Shown here: piece after piece, positions 31,186 through 39,731 of the stretch | Layout of the letters: each line of letters starts with the position of its first letter | How positions within the stretch are numbered: position 1 is the stretch's first letter | Source of the DNA: an uncultured Clostridia bacterium | GTDB taxonomy: Bacteria > Bacillota > Clostridia > Christensenellales > CAG-138 | DNA: 45,359 bases | Direction of reading: 5' to 3' | Assembly (NCBI GenBank): GCA_944336625.1 | Contig: CALVLF010000037.1 | Span: 1 to 45,359, forward strand | Program-made: the position numbers and the translations under genes | The notes under the pieces: generated by a model | What the model was told of the DNA's origin: nothing | The model's database searches: none | What the model saw: the letters and a program-made list of their open reading frames with translations, nothing else

Positions 31186-32595
31186 ATGCGGAAATTTATG
31201 GATGCGGATTTCCTGCTGGAAACGGATACGGCCCGGCAGCTCTTCCATGCGCACGGGGAAAAGATGCCTATCATCGATTACCACTGCCATATCGACCCGG
31301 ACATGATCGCTTCCAACTATAAATTCCAGACCATTACCGAGGTCTGGCTGGGGGGCGACCACTATAAATGGCGGGCCATGCGCAGCTGCGGCGTGCCGGA
31401 ATATTACATCACCGGCGGCGCCAGCCCGGCGGAGAAATTCCAAAAATGGGCGGAAACCCTGCCCAAGCTCATCGGCAATCCCCTCTATCATTGGACACAC
31501 CTGGAATTACAGCGCTATTTCGATATATATGAACCCCTTTCCGGGAAAAATGCGGCTGCTGTTTACGAGGCCTGCAACCAGATCCTTAACCGGGAGGATA
31601 TGCGGGTGCGGGGCATCATCGACAAAAGCCGCGTGAAGCTCATTTGCACTACGGATGACCCGGTGGATGACCTCCATGCCCACGAGGCCATCGCTGGGGA
31701 CCCCACCTGCGCAGCAAAGGTGTTGCCCGCTTTCCGGCCGGATAAGGCCGTTAACGCCGACAGCCCTGCCTTCCCTGCCTATATGGAGCAGCTGGAGAAG
31801 GCCAGTGGCATTTCCATCATCAGCATGGATAAGCTGCGCCAGGCCCTGGTGAACCGGATCGATTACTTTGGCCAGCATGGCTGCCGGGTCAGCGACCATG
31901 CCCTGGAATACTGCATCTACCAGGAAGCCACCGAGGCGGAGCTGGACCGGATCCTGGCGGCAGCCCGCCAGGGCGAGAAGCTGACGGAAAAAGAGCTGGA
32001 GGCTTACCGCACCGCCGTTCTCATGACGGTAGCCCGGGCCTATAAGGAGCGGGACTGGGTATTCCAGATCCACTTCGGCTGCATCCGCAACAACAGCGCC
32101 AAGCGCTTTGCCCAGCAGGGGCCGGATACGGGCTTTGACGCCATGGACGACATGCACTCTGCCCGAAAGCTGGCGGCCTTCCTCAGCGCCCTGGAAGGGG
32201 AGGATGCCCTGCCCAAGACCATCCTCTATCCCCTCAACCCCGTAGATAATGATATGATCGGCACGGTTATGGGCTGCTTCCAGACCGACAGCGGCTGCCC
32301 TGGCAAGATCCAGATGGGCAGCGCCTGGTGGTTCAACGACCATAAGCCCGGCATGGAACGGCAGATGCAGAGCCTCATGACTCTGGGGGCCTTCGGCACC
32401 TTCGTGGGCATGCTGACGGATAGCCGCAGCTTTCTGAGCTATACCCGCCATGAATACTTCCGCCGCATCCTCTGCAACCTTATAGGCAACCTGGTGGAGA
32501 GCGGCCAGTACCCGGCGGATATGGAAGCCCTGGGACAGATGGTGGAGGATATCAGCTATAACAATACCAACAACTACTTCGGCTTTGGATTATAA
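31186..32595 (+). CDS. uxaC: Uronate isomerase UxaC
   Basis: A 469-residue glucuronate/galacturonate isomerase of the amidohydrolase superfamily. It converts D-glucuronate to D-fructuronate and D-galacturonate to D-tagaturonate. I chose the ATG at 31186 because AGGAG lies 7 bases upstream; the ATG 6 bases earlier is too close to it. The opening MRKFMDADFLL is typical, and DYHCHIDP gives the metal-site His33 and His35. Further blocks are HWTHLELQRYF, CTTDDPVDDLHAH, FQIHFGCIRNNS and LTDSRSFLSYTRHEYFRRIL near the end. It leads the plus-strand hexuronate operon and is divergent from the epimerase gene. Confidence 0.95.
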   Translation: MRKFMDADFLLETDTARQLFHAHGEKMPIIDYHCHIDPDMIASNYKFQTITEVWLGGDHYKWRAMRSCGVPEYYITGGASPAEKFQKWAETLPKLIGNPLYHWTHLELQRYFDIYEPLSGKNAAAVYEACNQILNREDMRVRGIIDKSRVKLICTTDDPVDDLHAHEAIAGDPTCAAKVLPAFRPDKAVNADSPAFPAYMEQLEKASGISIISMDKLRQALVNRIDYFGQHGCRVSDHALEYCIYQEATEAELDRILAAARQGEKLTEKELEAYRTAVLMTVARAYKERDWVFQIHFGCIRNNSAKRFAQQGPDTGFDAMDDMHSARKLAAFLSALEGEDALPKTILYPLNPVDNDMIGTVMGCFQTDSGCPGKIQMGSAWWFNDHKPGMERQMQSLMTLGAFGTFVGMLTDSRSFLSYTRHEYFRRILCNLIGNLVESGQYPADMEALGQMVEDISYNNTNNYFGFGL

Positions 32596-32614
32596 TTTTC
32601 AGGAGGCAGAGAAC

Positions 32615-33676
32615 ATGACAAAGACCTATGCCATTGTATGCCCGTCCAGCATGGGCGTGCGGATCACCCCGGAAACCCGGCAGCCCGTGCATTACAGCAA
32701 CCGCTACATCATGCAGGGCACCAGCGCGGAAACCAACGTGCTTACCATCGCTTCCTCCCTGGGGAAGCGGACCAAGGTGCTGACCACCTTCGTGAAAGAC
32801 AGCCCTATCGCCGCATTCATCAAAGCGGACCTCAGGGCCCGGAACGTGGAATATGAGGGCCCGGAAGTGCCCCAGGGCGGCCCCTGGGGTTACCGGCATC
32901 AGTTCAATATTGCCGACAGCGGCTTTGGCCTTCGGGCGCCCAGCGTGCACAATGACCGGGCCGGGGAAGTAGGCCGTACCCTGAATACCAAGGATTTCGA
33001 TCTGGACCGGCTCTTTGGCCAGGAGGGGGTGGAAATCCTCCATCTTTCCGGCCTCATCGCCGCCCTTTCCCCCGAGAGCAGCCGCTTCTGCCTGGATCTT
33101 GCCAAGAAGGCCAAGGAATACGGCACCAAGATCTCCTTTGACCTGAACTACCGGGCTTCCTTCTGGAAGGGCCGGGAGGAAGAGCTTTCCAAGGCCTTCC
33201 ATGAGATCGCCAGCCAGGCGGATTTCCTCATCGGCAATGAGGAGGATTTCCAGCTGGCCCTGGGCATCCAGGGCCCGGAAGCCGGCGGCAAGGGAATCGG
33301 CGCCAAGATGGACAGCTTTAAGGAGATGATCGGCCGGGTAAAGGCGGCTTATCCCAAGGTACAGCTTTTTGCCACGACCCTGCGGGAAGTGGTCAGCGCC
33401 AATGAGCACCTCTGGGGCGCCATCCTCCTGAGCGGGGATACCTGGTATACGGCGGAGCAGCGGCCTATCCCGGTGTTGGACCGCATCGGCGGCGGCGACG
33501 GCTTCGTAGGCGGCCTGCTCTATGGCATCATCCAGGGCTGGAGCCCGGAGGATTGCCTCCACTTCGGCTGGGCCACCGGCGTGCTGGCTACCACGTCCCT
33601 CATGGATTATGCCCAGCCCCTGAATGAGGAGCAGGTTTGGAGCATCTGGGCCGGCAACGCCCGGGTAAAGCGCTAA
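32615..33676 (+). CDS. PfkB-family sugar kinase, probable 2-keto-3-deoxygluconate kinase
   Basis: A 353-residue ribokinase/PfkB-family kinase. The start is the ATG after AGGAGG; the opening MTKTYAIVCPSSMGVRITP is close to KdgK-type kinases. The C-terminal ATP-binding motif is DRIGGGDGFVGGLLYG, whose Asp in GGGDG is the catalytic base. It starts 19 bases after uxaC. In the hexuronate route, mannonate is dehydrated to 2-keto-3-deoxygluconate, which KdgK phosphorylates to KDPG, so KdgK is the most economical role. Mannonate dehydratase (UxuA) and KDPG aldolase are absent from the window. Another sugar-acid substrate cannot be excluded. Confidence 0.85.
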   Translation: MTKTYAIVCPSSMGVRITPETRQPVHYSNRYIMQGTSAETNVLTIASSLGKRTKVLTTFVKDSPIAAFIKADLRARNVEYEGPEVPQGGPWGYRHQFNIADSGFGLRAPSVHNDRAGEVGRTLNTKDFDLDRLFGQEGVEILHLSGLIAALSPESSRFCLDLAKKAKEYGTKISFDLNYRASFWKGREEELSKAFHEIASQADFLIGNEEDFQLALGIQGPEAGGKGIGAKMDSFKEMIGRVKAAYPKVQLFATTLREVVSANEHLWGAILLSGDTWYTAEQRPIPVLDRIGGGDGFVGGLLYGIIQGWSPEDCLHFGWATGVLATTSLMDYAQPLNEEQVWSIWAGNARVKR

Positions 33677-33692
33677 AAAATAGGAGAAAGCT

Positions 33693-35147
33693 ATGCAGAA
33701 AAAAGCAGATATCGGTCTGATTGGCCTGGCGGTCATGGGTGAAAACCTGGTGATGAACATGGAGTCCAAGGGCTTCACCGTGGCGGTCTATAACCGTACC
33801 ACCAGCAAGGTGGATAACTTTATCAACGGCCGGGCAGCCGGCAAGAATATCATCGGCACCCACTCCCTGCAGGAGCTGGCGGATAGCCTGGAAAAGCCCC
33901 GGCGGATCATGATGATGGTAAAGGCCGGCGCGGCGGTGGATTCTCTCATCGAATCCCTTCTGCCCTACCTGGAGCCCGGGGATATCCTCATTGATGGCGG
34001 CAACAGCCACTTCCCGGATACCATCCGGCGGACTGCCTATGTGGAAAGCAAGGGCTTCCTGTATATCGGCACCGGCGTTTCCGGCGGCGAGGAAGGCGCC
34101 CTCCATGGCCCCTCCATGATGCCCGGCGGCTCCCCGGCGGCCTGGCCCTATGTGAAGCCTATCTTCCAGGCCATTTGCGCCAAGGTGGAGGATGGGACCC
34201 CCTGCTGCGACTGGGTAGGGGAGAACGGCGCCGGCCACTTCGTAAAGATGGTGCACAACGGCATCGAATATGGGGACATGCAGCTCATCTGCGAGGCCTA
34301 TCAGCTCATGCGGGATGGGCTGGGTATGGATGCGGCGCAGATGCACGACGTATTCAAGGCCTGGAACGAGACGGAGCTCAACAGCTACCTCATCGAGATC
34401 ACCCGGGACATTCTGGGCTATAAGGATGAAAAGGGCGAGGTTACCGTAGATCATATCCTGGATACGGCGGGCCAGAAAGGCACCGGAAAATGGACAGGCA
34501 TCGCCGCCCTGGACGAGGGCGTGCCTCTGACCCTCATCGGGGAAGCCGTATTCGCCCGCTGCCTCTCCGCCATGAAGGAGGAGCGGGTGGAGGCTTCCAA
34601 GCTTTTCCCCAAGACCATCCCCGCCTTCCAGGGGGATAAGGCCGCCTTCATCGAGAAGATTCGCCAGGCGCTTTACGCCAGCAAGATCATCTCTTATGCC
34701 CAGGGCTATTCCCTCATGCGGGCTGCAGCCAAAACCTACGGCTGGAACCTGAACTATGGCGGCATCGCCCTGATGTGGCGGGGGGGCTGCATCATCCGCA
34801 GCGTATTCCTGGGGAAGATCAAGGATGCATACGATAAGGACCCTGGCCTTGAGAACCTGCTGATGGACGATTATTTTGCCGGGGTTATCCGGGAGCGGGT
34901 CCCGGCCTGGCGGGAAGTGGTGGCCTATGCGGTGCAGGCCGGCATCCCCATGCCCGCCTTCTCCTCGGCCCTGTCCTATTTCGATGGCTATATCACCGCC
35001 AGCCTGCCGGCCAACCTTTTGCAGGCCCAGCGGGATTATTTCGGCGCCCATACCTATGAGCGCACGGACGCCCCCCGGGGCCAGTTCTTCCATACCAATT
35101 GGACGGGCCACGGCGGCAGCACCACGGCCAATACCTACCAGGTTTAA
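33693..35147 (+). CDS. gnd: 6-Phosphogluconate dehydrogenase, decarboxylating
   Basis: A full-length 484-residue 6-phosphogluconate dehydrogenase. The N-terminal cofactor fold has IGLIGLAVMGENLVMNM and VYNRTTSK, where the Arg-Thr pair is typical of NADP users. The substrate site includes SGGEEGALHGPSMMPGG and GHFVKMVHNGIEYGDMQ with the catalytic Lys and Glu. The C-terminal FHTNWTGHGG tail completes the partner's active site. It oxidises 6-phosphogluconate to ribulose 5-phosphate, giving NADPH and CO2. Being inside a hexuronate operon is less usual than being in a central-metabolism unit. It may supply NADPH for the reductase that follows, or handle gluconate made in the same pathway. Confidence 0.95.
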   Translation: MQKKADIGLIGLAVMGENLVMNMESKGFTVAVYNRTTSKVDNFINGRAAGKNIIGTHSLQELADSLEKPRRIMMMVKAGAAVDSLIESLLPYLEPGDILIDGGNSHFPDTIRRTAYVESKGFLYIGTGVSGGEEGALHGPSMMPGGSPAAWPYVKPIFQAICAKVEDGTPCCDWVGENGAGHFVKMVHNGIEYGDMQLICEAYQLMRDGLGMDAAQMHDVFKAWNETELNSYLIEITRDILGYKDEKGEVTVDHILDTAGQKGTGKWTGIAALDEGVPLTLIGEAVFARCLSAMKEERVEASKLFPKTIPAFQGDKAAFIEKIRQALYASKIISYAQGYSLMRAAAKTYGWNLNYGGIALMWRGGCIIRSVFLGKIKDAYDKDPGLENLLMDDYFAGVIRERVPAWREVVAYAVQAGIPMPAFSSALSYFDGYITASLPANLLQAQRDYFGAHTYERTDAPRGQFFHTNWTGHGGSTTANTYQV

Positions 35148-35170
35148 GCGGGAAAAGGAGGCGCAAAACC

Positions 35171-36019
35171 ATGAAACTTCCCATCCATACAGATCTTAGC
35201 GGCAAGGTTGCCGTAGTAACTGGCGCAGGCGGCGTCCTGTGCGGCATGTTCTCCAAGGCGCTGGCGGCTGCCGGGGCCAAAGTGGCGGTGCTGGACCTGA
35301 ACGAGGAGGCTGCCCAGGAGGTGGCTGCGGCCATTGAGCAGGATGGCGGCATTGCCAAGGCCTATAAGTGCAACGTGCTGGAAAAGGACTCCATGGAAGC
35401 CTGCCATCAGCAGGTTCTAAAGGACTTTGGCCCCTGCGATATCCTCATCAACGGCGCCGGCGGCAACAATCCCCGGGCCACTACGGATAAGGAATATTTT
35501 GAGCTGGGGGATATCGATGCGGATACCAAATCCTTCTTCGACCTGGAGCAGAAGGGTGTGGAGTTCGTATTCAACCTGAACTTCATCGGCACCCTGGTGC
35601 CCACTCAGGTTTTCGCCAAGGATATGATCGGCCGGGAAGGCTGCAACATCCTGAACATCAGCTCCATGAATGCCTATACCCCCCTGACCAAGATCCCTGC
35701 CTATTCCGGGGCCAAGGCTGCCATCTCCAACTTTACCCAGTGGCTGGCCGTTCACTTCAGCAAGGTGGGCATCCGGGTCAACGCCATTGCGCCGGGCTTC
35801 TTCTCGACCAAGCAGAATGCCGCCCTCCTTTTCAATCCGGACGGCACGCCCACCCCCCGGACGGGGAAGATCCTGGCCGCTACCCCCATGGGCCGCTTCG
35901 GGGAATCCGAGGAGCTCCTGGGCGGGCTGCTGTTCCTGCTGAATAATGAGGCTGCCTCCTTCATTACCGGCATCGTCCTTCCCATCGACGGCGGTTTCTC
36001 CGCCTATTCCGGGGTTTAA
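35171..36019 (+). CDS. SDR-type D-mannonate oxidoreductase (fructuronate reductase)
   Basis: A 282-residue short-chain dehydrogenase. It shows the cofactor motif VTGAGGVLCGMF, NGAGGNNP, the catalytic Ser in NISSMNAYTPLTK and the Tyr-Lys pair in PAYSGAKAA. The acidic end of strand 2 (VAVLDLNEE) indicates NAD preference. I recognise the 40-residue insertion after NGAGGNNPRAT as typical of the SDR family called D-mannonate oxidoreductase in Bacillota. It replaces the long-chain UxuB in reducing D-fructuronate to D-mannonate. It starts 24 bases after gnd behind AAAAGGAGG. Its place after UxaC and across from UxaE fills the missing step of the pathway. Confidence 0.9.
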   Translation: MKLPIHTDLSGKVAVVTGAGGVLCGMFSKALAAAGAKVAVLDLNEEAAQEVAAAIEQDGGIAKAYKCNVLEKDSMEACHQQVLKDFGPCDILINGAGGNNPRATTDKEYFELGDIDADTKSFFDLEQKGVEFVFNLNFIGTLVPTQVFAKDMIGREGCNILNISSMNAYTPLTKIPAYSGAKAAISNFTQWLAVHFSKVGIRVNAIAPGFFSTKQNAALLFNPDGTPTPRTGKILAATPMGRFGESEELLGGLLFLLNNEAASFITGIVLPIDGGFSAYSGV

Positions 36020-36034
36020 GCTCCGCGGAATCTG

Positions 36035-36059
36035 GCCTTTCCCGCCCGGCGGGAAAGGC
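36035..36059 (+). other. Long perfect hairpin upstream of the terminator
   Basis: GCCTTTCCCGCC (36035-36046) and GGCGGGAAAGGC (36048-36059) are complementary around a single base. It lacks a T-run and probably stabilises the 3' end ahead of the terminator at 36069. Confidence 0.5.
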
Positions 36060-36068
36060 TGCGGCAGG

Positions 36069-36109
36069 GCTGCCGGGCCCAGGGAAAGCCTGGCCCGGCG
36101 GCCTTTTTT
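36069..36109 (+). terminator. Rho-independent terminator between the SDR and LarA-like genes
   Basis: A GC-rich stem (GCCGGGC-C-CAGG with CCTGGCCCGGC, one bulged C, loop GAAAG) is followed by GGCCTTTTTT. The LarA-like gene 30 bases on may depend on readthrough. Confidence 0.75.
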
Positions 36110-36139
36110 AGCAAAGAAAGGGAAACAGGGGAATTATTT

Positions 36140-37426
36140 ATGAAAAACTTTGTCTATGCAAAAGATGAAAATGGACTGAGCCGGGAAGAGATTGCCCGGG
36201 CGCTGGCAGCTTCCCTGGAAGGGAAAAATCTTAAGCACGTCCTCATCATCCCGCCAGACTTCACCCGCTTCCATTCCAATGCGGGCCTGATCACCAACAT
36301 TTATTACCATATGCTGCGGGAGCGGGGGGTGGAAGTGGATATCCTGCCTGCCCTGGGCACCCATGTGCCCGTTACGCGGGAAGAGGCAGCAGCCATGTTC
36401 GGGGATGTGCCCTTCGAGCGCTTCATCGTCCACGACTGGCGGCATGATGTAGTGCAGCTGGGGGAGATCAGCAGCGACTTTCTGGCGGAGATTTCCGAGG
36501 GCCTCTGGGAGGAGCCCATGCAGGTGGAGATCAACCGGCTGGTAATGGATGAAAAGTACGACCTGATCCTTTCCGTAGGCCAGATTGTGCCCCATGAGGT
36601 CATTGGCATGGCAGGTCATACTAAGAACCTCTTCGTGGGCGTAGGGGGCAGCGATATGATCAATAAGTCCCATATGCTGGGGGCCGTATACGGCATGGAG
36701 CGAATGATGGGCCGGGACCATACCCCCGTGCGGCAGGTATTCGACTATGCCTGGAAGAAATACCTGGCAGAGCGGCCCCTGCTTTTCGTGCTGACGGTGT
36801 GCACTGCACCCGGGGGCCAGATCCATACCCATGGCCTGTTCATCGGGGAGGAGCGGGATGCCCTGGAGGCGGCCATCAAGCTGGCCCAGGAAAAGAACAT
36901 GGATTTCGTAGAGCATGGATTGAAAAAATGCGTGGTCTACCTGGATCCCAGCGAATTCCGCACCACCTGGCTGGGGAACAAATCCGTCTACCGGACCCGT
37001 ATGGCTATGGCGGACGGGGGAGAGCTGCTGGTACTGGCGCCGGGCATTAAGCGCTTTGGCGAGGATATGCAGGTGGATGCCCTCATCCGCAAGTATGGCT
37101 ACCGGGGCCGGCTCCATACCCTGGAGAAGTTCAACGAGCAGGAGAACCAGGACCTGCGGGATAATATGGGGGCTGCGGCCCACCTGATCCACGGTTCCTC
37201 GGACGGCCGCTTCACCATCACCTATGCCGTGAAGAACATCAGCCAGGAGGAGATCCGCTCCGTGGGCTTCCAGGCGGCGGATTACGACGCCATGGCTGCC
37301 CGCTATAATCCGGAAACCCTAACTTACGGCTATAACACCCTGCCGGATGGGGAAGAGATCTTCTTCATACCCAACCCGGCGCTGGGCCTTTGGATCAACC
37401 GGGAACGCTTTGCCCAGGAGGGCTAA
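36140..37426 (+). CDS. LarA-family nickel-pincer racemase/epimerase
   Basis: A 428-residue protein of the lactate racemase (LarA, DUF2088) family, which uses a nickel-pincer nucleotide to racemise 2-hydroxy acids by hydride transfer. His152 (PHEVIGMAGH), Lys162 and His178 keep exactly the spacing of His174, Lys184 and His200 in the Lactobacillus plantarum enzyme. His98 in VHDWRHD fits the fourth active-site position. GTHVPVT is also a family motif. LarA homologs include aldonate and other hydroxy-acid epimerases. Beside a hexuronate operon, a C2 epimerase for a sugar acid such as mannonate or gluconate is more likely than lactate racemase (inference). No LarB, LarC or LarE gene for cofactor synthesis is in the window. 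Confidence 0.88.
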   Translation: MKNFVYAKDENGLSREEIARALAASLEGKNLKHVLIIPPDFTRFHSNAGLITNIYYHMLRERGVEVDILPALGTHVPVTREEAAAMFGDVPFERFIVHDWRHDVVQLGEISSDFLAEISEGLWEEPMQVEINRLVMDEKYDLILSVGQIVPHEVIGMAGHTKNLFVGVGGSDMINKSHMLGAVYGMERMMGRDHTPVRQVFDYAWKKYLAERPLLFVLTVCTAPGGQIHTHGLFIGEERDALEAAIKLAQEKNMDFVEHGLKKCVVYLDPSEFRTTWLGNKSVYRTRMAMADGGELLVLAPGIKRFGEDMQVDALIRKYGYRGRLHTLEKFNEQENQDLRDNMGAAAHLIHGSSDGRFTITYAVKNISQEEIRSVGFQAADYDAMAARYNPETLTYGYNTLPDGEEIFFIPNPALGLWINRERFAQEG

Positions 37427-37447
37427 ATTTCCCGGGATACAAGCAGC

Positions 37448-37500
37448 AAGCCTGCCGCTTTCCCATTTCGGCCCTATGGCCGGGGGAGGCGGCTTCTTTC
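37448..37500 (+). terminator. Terminator-like stem after the LarA-like gene
   Basis: Nested stems: AAGCC-T-GCC with GGC-GGCTT, TCCC with GGGA, and CGGCC-CTAT-GGCCG at the tip, followed by CTTTC. Confidence 0.6.
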
Positions 37501-37581
37501 ATAATGCAACCCCAAAAGCGGGGGGATACATCTATATATAGGGTACACTGGGTTTGCAAGCGGGTAGAAAACCCGACATAT

Positions 37582-37595
37582 AGACATCGATTGCA
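37582..37595 (+). promoter_or_regulatory. LacI-type operator, site C (upstream)
   Basis: AGACATCGATTGCA shares 13 of 14 bases with site B at 26843. It lies 109 bases, centre to centre, upstream of site D, a distance fit for repression by DNA looping. Confidence 0.6.
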
Positions 37596-37690
37596 GCAAA
37601 TTAAGCACAACCGTTGGGAATAAAATGGGGCAAAATTGTGGCAACACAATAAATAAAACTTTTTTTGCGCTTTTTTTGCCAAATTATTTA

Positions 37691-37704
37691 TGCAATCGAT
37701 TGAC
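37691..37704 (+). promoter_or_regulatory. LacI-type operator, site D, overlapping the -35 box
   Basis: TGCAATCGATTGAC runs into the TTGACA -35 box at 37700-37705. A bound repressor would cover the RNA polymerase site of the ABC importer operon. Confidence 0.7.
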
Positions 37705-37728
37705 AAACGACAAAATGGTTTTTATAAT
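37700..37728 (+). promoter_or_regulatory. Perfect-consensus promoter of the ABC importer operon
   Basis: TTGACA (37700-37705), a 17-base spacer and TATAAT (37723-37728), 148 bases before the start codon. The long leader shows no riboswitch I recognise. Confidence 0.85.
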
Positions 37729-37875
37729 CATATGCAGAAAGAGCAGCCGGGGGAAATCTCTACTGCCCTTATCTTTCAGAAAGCCTTCTTTGGCCGGGCG
37801 CCATGCCCTTTCTATTCTGTATATTGACGCCATTATTTCAGGCGGATATATAAAACTAATTTGGAGGAATGTAAC

Positions 37876-39591
37876 ATGAAACGTACAGCAAAAGTCGTAG
37901 CGTTGCTGCTTGCTCTTTGCATGACAGTTGCTGCGTTCGCCGGCTGCGCCAGCACCCCCGCTGACAGCACGGAAACTGCTGCTCCTGCTACCGATGGAAC
38001 CGAAACCGCCGCCCCTTCCACGGAGGAGACGGAGGCTTCCGCTGATTCCGGCGAGATCAAGTCCATCACCGTTGCTAAGACCGGCCCCCTGGTTGGCCTG
38101 GATCAGCATGCTTACAGCGATGGCGTATCCCTGGAAGTGATCGCTACCCTCTTTGATGGCCTGGTAACCCTGGATGCCGATGGCAACCTGGTTCCCACCA
38201 TGGCAGAGAGCTGGGATGTTTCTGAAGATGGCCTTACCTACACCTTCCACCTCCGGGATGCCCAGTGGAGCAACGGCACCCCCGTCACCGCTGCGGACTT
38301 CGTTTATTCCTGGCAGCGCAACGCGGACCCCGCTACCGCTTCTCAGTATAACTACGAGCTGGTGACCGCCGGCGTCAAGAACGCCGAGGCCATCATCAAC
38401 GGCGAGATGGACCCCTCTGAGCTGGGCGTCACCGCTGTGGACGATAAGACCCTGGTGGTTGAGCTGGACCATGTGGTTCCCTTCTTCACCGCCATGCTTA
38501 TCCGCTGCTCCTTCATGCCCCTGAATCAGGAGTTTGTAGAGGCCCAGGGCGATAACTACGGCAAGACCCCCGAGAGCATCATCTCCTGCGGGCCCTATGT
38601 CCTCACCTATTGGGACTATGCCAACAACGTAACCGTTACCAAGAACGAGACTTACTGGAACGCGGAAAACATCGACATCGATGAGATCAACTTCCGCACC
38701 GTAACCGATCAGCAGACCGCCGCCATGCTCTTCCAGAGCGGTGAGGTGGACTTTGCGGAGATCAGCGGCGAGCTGGTAGACCTGTATGAGAACGACCCGG
38801 CCTTCTCCAAGGTGCAGGAAGTACACGTGGCCTACATCATGCCCAACATCGCCAACAATGAGTACCTGCAGAATGCAAACCTCCGCCGTGCCCTGGCCCT
38901 GGCTTATAACAAGGAAGCCATTGCGGATCAGGTCATGAAGAACGGCGCCGTAGCTGCCAATTTCCTGGTAGGCTATAAGCTCTGTGTAGGCCCCGATGGT
39001 AAGGAGTTCCGCGATACTTCCCCCACTTACCTCAACTACAACGCCGAGGAAGCTGCTACCTATTGGGAAGCTGCCAAGGCGGAGCTGGGCATCGACAGCC
39101 TGGAGCTGGAGCTGACCCACTATGACGATACCGTATCTATCGCCGTATCCGAGTACATTGCCGCCCAGATCGAGGAGAACCTCCCTGGCGTTACCATCCT
39201 TCTGGATACCCAGCCCAAGCAAAACGCTATTGAGCGGGGCCAGAACGGCGACTTCGATCTCTTCCTCTTCCGTTGGGGCCCGGACTACAAGGATCCTCTG
39301 GCCTTCCTGGAGCTGCTTAAGAGCGACGCTTCCTATAACTGGGGTGGCTACAATAATCCGGAGTATGACGAGATGATCACCGAGACCAAGACCGGTTCCC
39401 TGGCCGCTGACGCGGAAGGCCGCTGGCAGGTGCTCAAGGACGCGGAAGCCCTGCTTCTGGATACCGACGTGGGCGTATTCCCCGTATACCAGAATGGCCT
39501 GGCCGTCCTCATCAACCCCGCCATCCATAACCTGGATGTCCGGAACGTGGGCGTGACCTACAACTACCGGATCGTTACCATGGATGACTAA
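37876..39591 (+). CDS. Dpp/Opp-type ABC importer, substrate-binding lipoprotein
   Basis: A 571-residue family-5 extracellular solute-binding lipoprotein. The start follows TTGGAGGAA. The signal peptide ends in AGC with Cys24, followed by a Thr/Ala/Glu/Ser linker to about residue 60. The family signature region SWDVSEDGLTYTFHLRD and VTAADFVYSW is clear, as are LRRALALAYNKEA and FRWGPDYKDP. The family binds peptides, nickel, opines, oligosaccharides or glycosides. The surrounding sugar-acid genes and LacI-type operators favour a carbohydrate or sugar-acid ligand over peptides (inference). It is the first gene of a six-gene operon. A hairpin after it would lift its level above the permeases. Confidence 0.92.
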   Translation: MKRTAKVVALLLALCMTVAAFAGCASTPADSTETAAPATDGTETAAPSTEETEASADSGEIKSITVAKTGPLVGLDQHAYSDGVSLEVIATLFDGLVTLDADGNLVPTMAESWDVSEDGLTYTFHLRDAQWSNGTPVTAADFVYSWQRNADPATASQYNYELVTAGVKNAEAIINGEMDPSELGVTAVDDKTLVVELDHVVPFFTAMLIRCSFMPLNQEFVEAQGDNYGKTPESIISCGPYVLTYWDYANNVTVTKNETYWNAENIDIDEINFRTVTDQQTAAMLFQSGEVDFAEISGELVDLYENDPAFSKVQEVHVAYIMPNIANNEYLQNANLRRALALAYNKEAIADQVMKNGAVAANFLVGYKLCVGPDGKEFRDTSPTYLNYNAEEAATYWEAAKAELGIDSLELELTHYDDTVSIAVSEYIAAQIEENLPGVTILLDTQPKQNAIERGQNGDFDLFLFRWGPDYKDPLAFLELLKSDASYNWGGYNNPEYDEMITETKTGSLAADAEGRWQVLKDAEALLLDTDVGVFPVYQNGLAVLINPAIHNLDVRNVGVTYNYRIVTMDD

Positions 39592-39636
39592 TACACGCGC
39601 CTGGCGTGCATCCGGAAACATGTGACCGGAACGGTT

Positions 39637-39667
39637 GGGGCCGGGATTTTCCCGGCCCCCTTGTTTT
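39637..39667 (+). terminator. Partial terminator after the binding-protein gene
   Basis: GGGGCCGGGA pairs with TCCCGGCCCC around TTT and is followed by CTTGTTTT. It lies inside the operon, so it probably lowers expression of the permease and ATPase genes. Confidence 0.7.
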
Positions 39668-39731
39668 CGGGCTTTCAATCCGGGCTGCCCATCCACCCCC
39701 TGTTGTCCGCACAAAGGAGATATGCAGAGAA

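Noticed and set aside
33600..35111. A 503-codon minus-strand frame opposite gnd
   Set aside because: Shadow of a clear 6-phosphogluconate dehydrogenase; low-complexity Gly/His/Ala-rich translation with no domain.
37729..37875. A riboswitch in the long leader of the ABC importer operon
   Set aside because: No conserved riboswitch core or terminator/antiterminator pair is visible in the 147 bases.
37684..39714. A 676-codon open frame on the minus strand opposite the binding-lipoprotein gene
   Set aside because: It is an antisense shadow: GC-rich codon use removes stops on the other strand. No domain, ribosome binding site or promoter supports it, and the plus-strand gene is unmistakable.
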